Positions 1 to 7,026 of a DNA stretch of 11,837 bases are shown piece by piece (the stretch's first letter is position 1; each line of letters begins with the position of its first letter). Under the pieces are notes generated by a model. The model made no database searches. It saw nothing but the letters and a program-made list of their open reading frames with translations, and had not been told where the DNA came from. Both the position numbers and the translations under genes were made by a program. The stretch is from Oxalobacteraceae bacterium. GTDB taxonomy: Bacteria > Pseudomonadota > Gammaproteobacteria > Burkholderiales > Burkholderiaceae_D. The DNA lies in NCBI GenBank assembly GCA_027485535.1, contig JAIXQV010000096.1, positions 1 to 11,837 of the forward strand, given 5' to 3'.

Positions 1-636
1 ACTTTGGAAGTCTTTGACGTCGCGAAGTACATTGCCGTAAAAGAAATGCGACTCGGCACGGCGGGGCTCCGCAACGATGGCATGCTCCAGCATGCCCAGC
101 GCTGCTTCATACTCACCAAGCTCGCGATTGCACAGCCCAATGCCAATCATGGCTTCGACGTCTTGACCCAACAGTGCGAGCACGCTTTCATGGGTTCGGC
201 GCGCTGCTACGTAATCCTCACATTGGAATTGCGCTTTTGCCAGGTTTTGCATGGTGTGAACAACGCCCGGGTTCATCTCCAGAGCCCGTTCAAGCAGTGC
301 CACACAGTTGGCGTAATCTTTTAGATCGAAGTAGCACAGGCCCAGGATAGATACGGCCTGCGCATCATCTGGCCGTACTTGCAGATACTGATTAATCCGC
401 TCAACCGCTTCTTCCGGTCTATTAGTTTGGTTTGCCAGCAGCCCCAGTAAATAAGTCACTTCAATATAGTCTGGCTCTTCACGCAGGATCTGCCGGTACA
501 TAAATTCGGCCATCGCAAGATCGCCTTGCTGATGCAGCTTCACCGCGCGTTTGAACTGATCGCTGGGTGGTGTCGGCATAAACGCAGCGTGGTGCGCAGC
601 GGCTTTCTGAGGTTGGATCGTGTCTAGTGTGTTCAT
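1..636 (-). CDS. TPR protein, N-terminal part (runs off left edge)
   Basis: This is an open frame of 212 codons on the minus strand from an ATG at 636-634, with no stop before the window edge, so the C-terminus is missing. The translation begins MNTLDTIQPQ and then shows consecutive 34-residue tetratricopeptide repeats with typical signatures, such as AEFMYRQILREEPDY, YLLGLLANQTNRPEEA, ILGLCYFDLKDYANCVALL and LGEYEAALGMLEHAI. TPRs are helical protein-binding scaffolds. No signal peptide is seen. The ribosome-binding site is weak (CGAGAC about 7 bases upstream). The gene is transcribed away from the flagellin region and has a sigma-54-like match upstream (699-714). TPR arrays of this kind often form the front half of larger enzymes, including SPINDLY/OGT-type glycosyltransferases that modify flagellins. 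That role is only an inference here, because no catalytic domain is visible. Confidence 0.85.
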   Translation of the reverse strand, partial: MNTLDTIQPQKAAAHHAAFMPTPPSDQFKRAVKLHQQGDLAMAEFMYRQILREEPDYIEVTYLLGLLANQTNRPEEAVERINQYLQVRPDDAQAVSILGLCYFDLKDYANCVALLERALEMNPGVVHTMQNLAKAQFQCEDYVAARRTHESVLALLGQDVEAMIGIGLCNRELGEYEAALGMLEHAIVAEPRRAESHFFYGNVLRDVKDFQS

Positions 637-698
637 CCGTCGAGTCTCGCTGAGTTGTCCGCGCACATGCGCCTGGTTATGGTGTGGTACTGCTCCTT

Positions 699-714
699 AG
701 CATTAAGCGTGCCT
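699..714 (-). promoter_or_regulatory. Sigma-54-like promoter facing the TPR gene
   Basis: Read on the minus strand the sequence is AGGCACGCTTAATGCT. GG and GC lie at the exact -24/-12 spacing and the core GGCACG-N6-TGC is present. It departs from TGGCACG-N4-TTGC at the first T and at one T of the -12 element. Transcription would start near 688, leaving about 50 untranslated bases before the ATG at 636. It is a weaker match than the three plus-strand promoters. Confidence 0.45.
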
Positions 715-743
715 AACGATTTATTGACGGGGCATTTCAGAAA

Positions 744-813
744 GCGGCAATACGGGGTCAAACAAGTGGCCAAATCAGAGGTTATTTGCTGCCACTGCGG
801 CAACCCGCTTCCG
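744..813. promoter_or_regulatory. Cluster of GCGGCAA half-sites between divergent genes
   Basis: GCGGCAA occurs exactly at 744-750 and 797-803. An imperfect inverse copy, TTGCTGC, at 786-792 makes an inverted repeat with the second site across 4 bases. Downstream of the second site, CGGCA-N6-TTCCG (798-813) approaches the CGGCA-N6-TGCCG dyad seen upstream of the flagellin and activator promoters. The sites lie about 65-125 bases upstream of the 868 promoter and 30-115 bases upstream of the divergent one, which is suitable for enhancer binding by an NtrC-family activator. That use is inferred. Confidence 0.4.
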
Positions 814-867
814 GTTTTACGGCAGTTTTTTGAATAAACAGGGCTTTCAGGGTGTGCTTGATTCAAC

Positions 868-883
868 TGGCACCGCTTTTGCT
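868..883 (+). promoter_or_regulatory. Sigma-54 promoter of the 973 gene
   Basis: TGGCACCGCTTTTGCT matches the -24/-12 consensus TGGCACG-N4-TTGCW at all but one position, with correct GG-to-GC spacing. Transcription should begin near 893, giving an untranslated leader of about 80 bases before the ATG at 973. Confidence 0.8.
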
Positions 884-972
884 AAATGCCTTGCCAAACC
901 GATCGGAGGTGTCGACTTGCTGATATCGATGCCACCCCGAATTACTGCAAAACCCTGTACAGGAGCTGAACG

Positions 973-1431
973 ATGCAAAACCTCGCCCAAGTCATGATCT
1001 CTTACGCCGAGAGAGGCCAAGTCTTCAATATGTCGCAAATCTCTCGCTATTCGCCGGAAGAATTCCGTATGGCGATTCAAGCGCTGATGGGTCAGGGCCG
1101 TGATGAGCTGGCTTATGCGTTGGGTGATGCCGGTTTGGCGCTACACCCAGATAGCGAAGATATTTTGGCGATCACAAGTTTGTTGGCAGTGGTGCGTGAG
1201 GACTGGCCGCAGGCAGTGGATTTGTTAAAGCAGCTGATTGACATGCAGGGCACGAATGCCACCGCATTCACGCACTCGATGTTGATTCGCTCACTGCGCT
1301 GCAATCTTGATTTGGCCGAGGCATTCGAGGCCTGCGGTATCGCGTTGTCGCTGTACCCCGAGCACCCAGAATTGCTAAAAGAATATGACGCATTGGCGGA
1401 AGCACTGGGCCTCGGCGCAGTTCAACGCTGA
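973..1431 (+). CDS. Small TPR-like helical protein, function unknown
   Basis: The product has 152 residues and is predicted cytoplasmic, with no signal peptide or membrane segment. AGGAG at 961-965, 7 bases before the ATG, supports this start. I do not recognise the family. From about residue 43 the sequence looks like degenerate TPR units, with segments such as GRDELAYALGDAGLALHPDS, EDWPQAVDLLKQLIDM and LAEAFEACGIALSLYPEHPE spaced about 34 residues apart. The gene has its own near-consensus sigma-54 promoter and sits just upstream of a sigma-54-driven flagellin, so it is probably co-regulated with flagellar genes. Possible roles include an adaptor or a TPR-type export chaperone for the very large flagellin, but nothing in the sequence proves this. 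Neighbouring TPR content on the opposite strand may mean the two proteins interact or are related. Confidence 0.8.
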   Translation: MQNLAQVMISYAERGQVFNMSQISRYSPEEFRMAIQALMGQGRDELAYALGDAGLALHPDSEDILAITSLLAVVREDWPQAVDLLKQLIDMQGTNATAFTHSMLIRSLRCNLDLAEAFEACGIALSLYPEHPELLKEYDALAEALGLGAVQR

Positions 1432-1454
1432 ATAAGTAATGCAGATCGTGGCAT

Positions 1455-1504
1455 GCGGCAAAGCGGCGGCAAATGGCTGCCGGAAAGCCGACAGAACTTG
1501 CCGC
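1455..1504. promoter_or_regulatory. GCGGCAA repeats and CGGCA-N6-TGCCG dyad upstream of flagellin promoter
   Basis: Three exact copies of one heptamer lie here: GCGGCAA at 1455-1461 and 1466-1472, 11 bases apart (one helical turn), and its complement TTGCCGC at 1498-1504. The second copy forms the 16-base dyad CGGCA-AATGGC-TGCCG at 1467-1482. The block ends about 70 bases before the sigma-54 promoter at 1576. NtrC-family Fis-type helix-turn-helix dimers bind dyads of about this size, so this is a candidate enhancer for the activator encoded at 7176. It is not a known site that I can name. Confidence 0.5.
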
Positions 1505-1575
1505 CCGCATGAAAACAAGGTTTCAAGATAGCAATAGAACTTATTAAGTCATTGTATTAAAACAGATTTTTGTTC

Positions 1576-1591
1576 TGGCATGGCGATTGCT
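1576..1591 (+). promoter_or_regulatory. Sigma-54 promoter of the giant flagellin gene
   Basis: TGGCATGGCGATTGCT has the -24 GG and -12 GC at the required spacing and matches the consensus at nearly every position. Transcription should start near 1602, giving a leader of about 64 bases. Many flagellins are driven by sigma-28 (FliA) instead. I see no TAAA-N15-GCCGATAA-type element in 1432-1665. Confidence 0.82.
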
Positions 1592-1665
1592 TGGCTTGGT
1601 ACAACCATAGGGCTACTCGCTCTTAACGAATTAGCAAGCTCAAGACGCCTGAAGGAGAAAAGAGC

Positions 1666-4600
1666 ATGTCGGTCATAAACACAAACGTAAAAGCGCTGTT
1701 TTCGCAGTCGGCTTTGAAGCGCACCGAGGGTGCGATGTCAAGCGCGATGCAGCAGCTGTCAACCGGTAAGCGGATTAACACCGCGGGCGATGACGCTGCC
1801 GGCCTGGCGATTGCGACGCGCATGACCCACCAGATTCGTAGCTTGAATCAGGCAGTTCGAAACGCGAACGACGGTATCAACCTGATCCAGACCGCCGAAG
1901 GGGCGACCAACGAGATCACGGACATGATGCAGCGGATGCGCGAACTCGCGATCCAGGCAGTCAACGACACCAATGAAAACGCGCAGCGTAGCTACCTCGA
2001 TCTCGAGTTTCAGCAGCTGAAGCAAGAAATTGTGCACATCGCCGAGTCCACTCAGTGGAACGGCTTCCCAGTACTCAACGGTACGGCCGGTGAGCGGGTT
2101 GGCGAGATGCCGGTATACAAGACAACGTCGGTTGGCCAGTTTGGTGATGTGTTCATTACCCCGACCACGGTACGGACGGTGGACGGCAGTGATGCGGGTG
2201 AGATTCAAACGCTCACGTTTACCGGAACCGCAGACTATGGCTGGATCGAGGTGGGTGGTGTCGCGGTAGAGATTGTGGATGGTACTGATGACGTTAGCGT
2301 AACCACTTTCGCAGCAAAAGTTAAAGAAACCTTAGAGGCGGACCCTTTATTTGATCCGACGACGTCGGGTCGGACGATTTCCCAAGCAGCTGGAGTGCTT
2401 ACGATCACCTATGCCGCCAATGATGGCGATATCGATGATATTGAAGTTGATATGGGCGCGACCGGTATTACTGCCGCTGTTGCTACCACGCGCGATGCGA
2501 TCACAGTGACTGATGAAACGTTCAGTAGTAACGGCGTTTTCCTGAAGAGCGGTGCGCTGAATTTCAGCGTTGATACGACGGGTAGTGTGACTGCTTCGTT
2601 TGAAACTGTCGATGGTAAAACGATCACCTTGACAGGTTCATCCGTGCCCGCTTCTGGCACAGTTACGTTCAGCGCAAGTTCTGGCAACAATAGCCAGGTT
2701 ATTTCACAAGATCTGACCTACACATTAAAAGATTCGGCAAGGAGCACGGAAAGCTTTGCATCACGTGCCGTCGGACTGTCGGTGTCTGTAGACGGTAGTA
2801 TTCCAGCACTACGCGCTGGCGACTTGCGTATCAATGGCATTGATATCGGCGCCTCATATGCTGAAGATGATCCTTATTCGCCTGTGAATAACGCAGCGGG
2901 TTCAGCGATTGCCAAGGCCGCAGCGATTAACCGCATGGCCTCGACCACCGGCGTCACGACCGGGGAATCGCAGACCATCACACTGACAGGTGTGCCCTCG
3001 ACCGGCTCAATTACCGTCGGTGGCGTGGCGATTCAGTTAACCTCTGCTGAAAACACCTCAGTACTTGCGGCTTCTAAAATCGCGCAAGCCCTGCGTAATA
3101 GTACTGAGTACGGTGCATCGTCGGGCCGAGTGATTAACTATGCGCCAGGCGGCTCGACCATCTCGATCGATTTTCCGGTCGTAGATCGCAATGTTGCAAA
3201 AACCGAGGTGTTGCCAGGTACGACTGGCATTTCGGCCATCGTCGATACGACGCAGGAATACACCACGATGCGTCCGGGTACCGGCGTTTATGCCAAAGTA
3301 AACGAGAACGTGTTTACTGGGCAGGAAATGAGTGCGGAGTCCTCAGTTGAAGGTGTGGTTTTCATTAATGGTTATGCATCGGCAGATATCACCACCGTAT
3401 TAAATAACACACGTGCCACCCGTCAGCAGGTCGTTAACGCGATCAATACGATTTCTGCCAAAACCGGTGTCAAGGCGATTGATACTGGTTACGACTCCAA
3501 AGGCATCACGCTGGTTGCGGCAGATGGCCGTAACATCGAGGTGCTCTTTGAAACAGATGAGAATTCTGATGTCTTCGGCGAGCGTATTGGCCTCCGCCAA
3601 GGCGTACATAGTGCAACCTATTCTTTAGAATCTAAAATCCCGACCCCGGTTGTGATCTCAAGTGCTACTACGGGTGACATCACCCGCACTGGCCTGATCG
3701 AGGGTAACTTCACCAAGAATGAGTCGGTGTTCAATACCTTCCCACGTTCGACGGTCGATGCGCCGGTGGCGCAGGTCTCATCGGTAGCATTCTCTGGGAC
3801 GGCGACGGCTGCGGATGAATACCTGGTCACGATCAACGGCTCTACATTTACTTATGTCGCGACAGGCGCGCAGACCGCACAGGAATTGCGTGATGCAATC
3901 ATCGATGAGATAACTACCGACACATCCTATTCGACGCTAGGAGTGACGGTTGCCGAGGGTAGAACGACGGGTGAGTTGTTGATTACAGCAAGCACCCCGG
4001 GAACACCATTTACACTTTCCATAACCCCGTCGAGTAGCGCAACCGCGACGATGACGAAGGCAACGGTTGAAGACAATCAGCCATCGTTAGCCAAGCCGAT
4101 GAATGTTGATGATCTGATGATCAACGGCATCAAGATTCGTGCGACCACCACTGCGGATGATGAAAAATCCAGCTCGGTGGCGGCAAGTAGTGATCCAAGT
4201 GCATCGGCAATCGCTCTTGCAGCTGCAATCAACTCGCAAAGCCATGAAACCGGTGTGCGCGCACTTGCTAATCCGGTCGTGACCAAGGGTCTCAGCACGA
4301 TCACTTCAGTACCTACAACCTCGGCGAGTGGTACGACTTATAACCTTTACATTAATGGCACCACAGTTCCGGTAGTGTTCCTGCAGGATGAAACAGGTAC
4401 CGCTCGTCGCGAGAAAGTAGTTGAGGCAATTAATGCCCGTACCGGTCAGCATGGTGTGACGGCGGAAGATAACGGCAGTGGCGTGACGCTCACATCCGAT
4501 GGCCGTAACTTCTCTGTCTGGTACGACTCGAATGAGGAGAATCTGTCTGCTGCTAGTTTTGGCTTGGACAAAGGTGGTTCAGTCGCACAGGTTTCGCGAA

Positions 4601-5628
4601 TTTCACTATCCGCTGGCGTTGCAGGCGATGAGGTAACGGTCAAGATCAATGGTGTTGATGTGACCGCAACGGTAACGGGTGCCGGGACCTTAGCGACCGA
4701 TTTAAAGGCTGCGATTGATGCGCTGATTACCGCAGGGACGCTTAACAATATTGAGACTGCAGTATCCGGTACGAATGTTGAGATTACTTCGACGGTTGCT
4801 GGTTCACCATTCACATTGACCGGTGCGATTAGTTTGGATAGCTCGGGCGACCCAAGCGCGAGCGCGCCGACTGTCGCACTAGCCACCGTCACCCCGAATA
4901 GCTTTGGCGACAACGACGTGACGGGTATTCTGGATGCATCGGCGACTTCAACATCGGCTCGCACGCTGTACAGCACCGTACGCTTGGTCTCTGATCCTGC
5001 ACTGCTGCCGAAACTGCCGTCGCCAGATGGCGCACCGCCGTCTGACCAGTTGGAGAAGCTCCGTGCGACTGGCAAACCATTCACGATTTCTGTGGGTGAT
5101 AAGGGCTACAGTGACGACGGTAACTTCGCAGCGCTGGGCTTCCAGGAAGGTACTTTCGGTGGCCGCGCCAGCGAAGATATGGATCCACCGCGGGTGGGAC
5201 GACTGGCTTTCCAGGTGGGCGCCTCTGCTTACGATTACATCACGATTGACCTGGCAGATTTTGGTAAGGCCGGGACAATCACGGGTGAGATTACGGGTGA
5301 CGTTGACCTGAACGTCGAAGATCGTCGTGTGCGGATCAATACCCGCGATGGTGCTTCTTCAGTACTCGTGTTGCTGGATGACGCGATGGACAAGGTCAAC
5401 GCGACCCGCGCCACCATGGGTGCGGTGATGAACCGACTCGATCATGTGATTAACAACTTGTCGAATGTGTCGATGAACTTGTCGGAATCGCGTAGCCATA
5501 TCGAAGACGCTGATTACGCCAAGGCTTCAACCGAGCTCGCGAAGACACAGATCATGCAACAGGCTGCAACTGCGGTACTCGCACAGGCCAATACCAGCCA
5601 ACAAACCGTGCTGAAGCTGCTCGGCTAA
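1666..5628 (+). CDS. fliC: Giant flagellin with duplicated central modules
   Basis: This is the filament subunit, exported by the flagellar type III system. It has 1320 residues, against about 270-500 in most bacteria. Residues 1-160 are a standard D0/D1 N-terminus (SVINTNV, LSTGKRINTAGDDAAGLAIA, QRMRELAIQ at 89-97). Residues from about 1230 to 1320 are the matching C-terminus, ending LAQANTSQQTVLKLLG. The roughly 1,060 residues between are Thr/Ser/Gly-rich, beta-prone and free of cysteine as far as I can see. They contain repeated ING-centred modules, and the segments at about 385-430 and 815-875 resemble the flagellin_IN hypervariable motif (ING ... AAAIN ... TGV). AAGGAGA at 1652-1658, 7 bases from the ATG, fixes the start. 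The gene has its own sigma-54 promoter and is followed by a hairpin, so it is probably monocistronic. Giant flagellins that form thick filaments have been described in marine gammaproteobacteria (Bermanella, Oleibacter). This gene appears to belong to that size class. Confidence 0.95.
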   Translation: MSVINTNVKALFSQSALKRTEGAMSSAMQQLSTGKRINTAGDDAAGLAIATRMTHQIRSLNQAVRNANDGINLIQTAEGATNEITDMMQRMRELAIQAVNDTNENAQRSYLDLEFQQLKQEIVHIAESTQWNGFPVLNGTAGERVGEMPVYKTTSVGQFGDVFITPTTVRTVDGSDAGEIQTLTFTGTADYGWIEVGGVAVEIVDGTDDVSVTTFAAKVKETLEADPLFDPTTSGRTISQAAGVLTITYAANDGDIDDIEVDMGATGITAAVATTRDAITVTDETFSSNGVFLKSGALNFSVDTTGSVTASFETVDGKTITLTGSSVPASGTVTFSASSGNNSQVISQDLTYTLKDSARSTESFASRAVGLSVSVDGSIPALRAGDLRINGIDIGASYAEDDPYSPVNNAAGSAIAKAAAINRMASTTGVTTGESQTITLTGVPSTGSITVGGVAIQLTSAENTSVLAASKIAQALRNSTEYGASSGRVINYAPGGSTISIDFPVVDRNVAKTEVLPGTTGISAIVDTTQEYTTMRPGTGVYAKVNENVFTGQEMSAESSVEGVVFINGYASADITTVLNNTRATRQQVVNAINTISAKTGVKAIDTGYDSKGITLVAADGRNIEVLFETDENSDVFGERIGLRQGVHSATYSLESKIPTPVVISSATTGDITRTGLIEGNFTKNESVFNTFPRSTVDAPVAQVSSVAFSGTATAADEYLVTINGSTFTYVATGAQTAQELRDAIIDEITTDTSYSTLGVTVAEGRTTGELLITASTPGTPFTLSITPSSSATATMTKATVEDNQPSLAKPMNVDDLMINGIKIRATTTADDEKSSSVAASSDPSASAIALAAAINSQSHETGVRALANPVVTKGLSTITSVPTTSASGTTYNLYINGTTVPVVFLQDETGTARREKVVEAINARTGQHGVTAEDNGSGVTLTSDGRNFSVWYDSNEENLSAASFGLDKGGSVAQVSRISLSAGVAGDEVTVKINGVDVTATVTGAGTLATDLKAAIDALITAGTLNNIETAVSGTNVEITSTVAGSPFTLTGAISLDSSGDPSASAPTVALATVTPNSFGDNDVTGILDASATSTSARTLYSTVRLVSDPALLPKLPSPDGAPPSDQLEKLRATGKPFTISVGDKGYSDDGNFAALGFQEGTFGGRASEDMDPPRVGRLAFQVGASAYDYITIDLADFGKAGTITGEITGDVDLNVEDRRVRINTRDGASSVLVLLDDAMDKVNATRATMGAVMNRLDHVINNLSNVSMNLSESRSHIEDADYAKASTELAKTQIMQQAATAVLAQANTSQQTVLKLLG
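2197..2505 (+). repeat. Flagellin module D, copy 1
   Basis: Residues 178 to about 280 of the flagellin (GEIQTLTFTG, VGGVAVEI, SGRTISQAAG, GATGITAAVATT) align along their whole length with copy 2 at 2962-3261 (GESQTITLTG, VGGVAIQL, SGRVINYAPG, GTTGISAIVDTT). The pair is visible at protein level, while the DNA has diverged. This is a duplicated domain inside the hypervariable region. Confidence 0.7.
2818..2961 (+). repeat. Flagellin_IN-like module A, copy 1
   Basis: Residues 385-432 carry GDLRINGIDIG, then SAIAKAAAIN and TGV. Copy 2 at 4108-4290 has DDLMINGIKIR, SAIALAAAIN and TGV in the same order, with a similar Ser/Ala/Asp-rich linker between them. This is the pattern of the flagellin hook-IN motif. 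Confidence 0.65.
2962..3261 (+). repeat. Flagellin module D, copy 2
   Basis: Residues 433 to about 532 are the partner of the module at 2197-2505. This copy directly follows module A copy 1. No third copy follows module A copy 2, so the second half of the protein is not a simple tandem duplicate of the first. Confidence 0.65.
3355..3603 (+). repeat. Flagellin module B, copy 1
   Basis: Residues about 564-646 contain FINGYA, RQQVVNAIN, TGVKAIDTG, GITLVAADGRN and a GL-x2-G end. Copy 2 at 4339-4575 has YINGTT, REKVVEAIN, HGVTAEDNG, GVTLTSDGRN and the same end. Order and spacing are conserved. Confidence 0.65.
3778..4068 (+). repeat. Flagellin module C, copy 1
   Basis: Residues about 705-801 include VTINGSTFTYVATGAQT, a helix ELRDAIIDEI, and GELLITASTPGTPFTL. 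Copy 2 at 4591-4899 has VKINGVDVTATVTGAGT, DLKAAIDALI and NVEITSTVAGSPFTL. Both copies follow a module B. Confidence 0.65.
4108..4290 (+). repeat. Flagellin_IN-like module A, copy 2
   Basis: Residues 815 to about 875 pair with 2818-2961 (see there). This copy has a longer Ser/Asp linker before the AAAIN motif and begins the second A-B-C series. Confidence 0.65.
4339..4575 (+). repeat. Flagellin module B, copy 2
   Basis: Residues about 892-970 pair with 3355-3603. The shared DGRN motif and the ending FGLDKG versus IGLRQG are the clearest landmarks. Confidence 0.65.
4591..4899 (+). repeat. Flagellin module C, copy 2
   Basis: Residues 976-1078 pair with 3778-4068. This is the last duplicated module before the C-terminal segment that returns to D1. 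Confidence 0.65.
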
Positions 5629-5631
5629 GCT

Positions 5632-5657
5632 GCAGGCGGGCCATAAGCCCGTCCTGC
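5632..5657 (+). terminator. Hairpin just after the flagellin stop
   Basis: Arm GCAGGCGGGC (5632-5641), loop CATAA, arm GCCCGTCCTGC (5647-5657) form a stable stem with one bulged base, starting 3 bases after the stop codon. There is no T-run after it, so it may stabilise the 3' end of the flagellin mRNA or act as a weak terminator rather than as a classic intrinsic one. Confidence 0.5.
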
Positions 5658-5714
5658 GCGTCACCGCAAGGCTGTGACAAAATATCCGCGTGATAAAACG
5701 CACGTGGAGGAAAA

Positions 5715-5948
5715 ATGAATGACCGGGTCAAACGCCTGGTGTTCAGGTTGGTGCGGATCGTACTGATCCTGTTGTTGCTGATGCTAGGCTTGGTGGTGAT
5801 GTATCCGGGGCGGTTTCTGCCACCGGGCATGACGCTGACTGAGTTTTTTCAGGGATTACTGGGCGCGATTTTTTTGGCGCTGGTGTTTGCTGCGGCAGGC
5901 ACACGGGCATGGATCGATCACCAGAAACGGAACCGCAATAAGAAATGA
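5715..5948 (+). CDS. Small two-helix inner-membrane protein, function unknown
   Basis: The product has 77 residues. The N-terminus is basic (NDRVKRLVFRLVR). A hydrophobic helix follows at about 14-31 (IVLILLLLMLGLVVMY), then a short Pro/Gly loop (PGRFLPPGM), a second helix at about 45-61 (FFQGLLGAIFLALVFAAAG), and a basic tail rich in Arg, Asn and Lys. The charge pattern suggests both ends are cytoplasmic. GGAGG at 5706-5710 precedes the ATG by 4 bases. The stop overlaps the next start as ATGA, so the two are probably translationally coupled. I do not recognise a family. Confidence 0.75.
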   Translation: MNDRVKRLVFRLVRIVLILLLLMLGLVVMYPGRFLPPGMTLTEFFQGLLGAIFLALVFAAAGTRAWIDHQKRNRNKK

Positions 5949-6283
5949 ACGCTTCCCACGCCGATAGCGAAGCGCCGAACTGCTGGCAGTGCCAGCATTT
6001 TTCGGTTAGCTGGGATCCGAATCTTCCCTATGCCTGTCGTCTGATGGGCTTCAAGAGCCGCATCATGCCGGCGATTGAGGTGTTGCGTGCTGATGGTTCG
6101 CGTTGCCAGGGGTTCTCACGCAAGACCAATGCTGGTCTTAGCGGCGTATCTGATCCTTCTGGCGTTCACGGGAATACTTTTGCGAATGTCTCTGCATCCG
6201 GCATGACATCCACCGCATCCACTCCGTCTGTGACCGGCCCCAAAGCAAATGGGCTTTACTCCACTTTCAGCAAACTCGCATGA
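5945..6283 (+). CDS. Four-cysteine small protein, possible metal binder
   Basis: The product has 112 residues. Cysteines at 13, 16, 31 and 54 follow C-x2-C-x14-C-x22-C, embedded in conserved-looking sequence (CWQCQHFSVSWDPNLPYACR, MGFKSR, GSRCQGFSRK). This suggests a small zinc or other metal-binding fold in the first 58 residues. The rest is Ser/Thr/Gly-rich and looks disordered. There is no signal peptide, so it is probably cytoplasmic with reduced cysteines. It overlaps both neighbours by 4 bases (ATGA), which links it to the membrane protein upstream and the Sel1 protein downstream. The function is unknown. Confidence 0.72.
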   Translation: MNASHADSEAPNCWQCQHFSVSWDPNLPYACRLMGFKSRIMPAIEVLRADGSRCQGFSRKTNAGLSGVSDPSGVHGNTFANVSASGMTSTASTPSVTGPKANGLYSTFSKLA

Positions 6284-6975
6284 GCCGCTTACTTCTCATT
6301 GCTTTGGTGTTTTTCGCATCATGGTCAGCACGGGCAGATTTACCGGCGGCGATGAAGGCCATCGAGCGCGGTCATTACAGCACGGCGGTGCGTGCACTCC
6401 GTAAGCCTGCCGAATTGGGCGATGTGCATGCCCGCAATAACCTCGGCTACTTGTATGAATATGGTTTGGGCGTCAACCGTAACCCGGAAGAAGCCTACAG
6501 ATGGTACCGGCTAGCCGCCGAGGCTGGCCTGCCAGCGGCGCAATACAACCTCGCCACGCTTTATCTGCAAGGGCGCGGCACACCGACGGATCCGCAAGCG
6601 GCGTTTCATTGGTATGAGGCCGCTGCCAAAGCGGGTTATGCCGACGCCGAGTACATGCTGGGTGAGTGCTATCGCACGGGCGCTGGTGCCAAGCGCGATG
6701 GTGCCTTGGCCTTGTCGTGGTACCTGAAAGCTGCGCGTAACGGTAGCTCCGCTGCGCAGCTGATGGCTGCATCGATCTACTACACCGGCGAGGGCTGGCG
6801 GCGTGAGCTGCCAAAGGCGATGGTGTGGGCGGAGTTGGCGCGCTTAAACGGCGAAGCCCAAGCGGTGGGGCTTGCCGTACAAATCAGCCGCGACCTAAAT
6901 GATGCGCAGCGGGCGCTGGCGGTTGAAAAGGCCAGGCTGTGCCGGGATAGCAAGTACCAGGATTGTCCGGAGTAG
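6280..6975 (+). CDS. Exported Sel1-repeat protein (possibly MotX-like)
   Basis: The product has 231 residues. Residues 1-19 form a signal peptide (MSRLLLIALVFFASWSARA, cleavage before DLP), so the protein should be periplasmic. From about 48 to 191 there are four Sel1-type repeats of about 36 residues, with repeated LA/LG-x2-Y, G-x-G and A-x2-WY/WY-x-AA patterns. Two cysteines near the end (221 and 229) could form a disulfide. Sel1 repeats act as protein-interaction surfaces. MotX, a periplasmic Sel1 protein of similar size, is needed for stator assembly in polar sodium-driven motors. Size, location and the Cys pair are compatible with a MotX-like role, but Sel1 proteins are common and I hold this assignment loosely. 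The start overlaps the upstream stop, and a terminator follows. Confidence 0.82.
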   Translation: MSRLLLIALVFFASWSARADLPAAMKAIERGHYSTAVRALRKPAELGDVHARNNLGYLYEYGLGVNRNPEEAYRWYRLAAEAGLPAAQYNLATLYLQGRGTPTDPQAAFHWYEAAAKAGYADAEYMLGECYRTGAGAKRDGALALSWYLKAARNGSSAAQLMAASIYYTGEGWRRELPKAMVWAELARLNGEAQAVGLAVQISRDLNDAQRALAVEKARLCRDSKYQDCPE

Positions 6976-7026
6976 GGCCGTCCGGCCCGACGAAACCACC
7001 GCGTAGCGTAACCCTGTCGACATTCC

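Noticed and set aside
4..324. 106-codon plus-strand frame at the left edge
   Set aside because: It lies antisense to the clear TPR coding frame, which has an open 212-codon run with repeat structure. The plus-strand translation has no recognisable pattern.
633..866. 77-codon minus-strand frame whose stop overlaps the TPR gene start (ATGA)
   Set aside because: The composition looks non-coding, it lacks a ribosome-binding site, and it covers the promoter elements and half-sites between the divergent genes.
4446..5084. 212-codon minus-strand frame inside the flagellin
   Set aside because: It is antisense to the repeat-rich flagellin modules. Its Ser/Val/Ala/Pro-rich translation mirrors flagellin codon bias and shows no domain.
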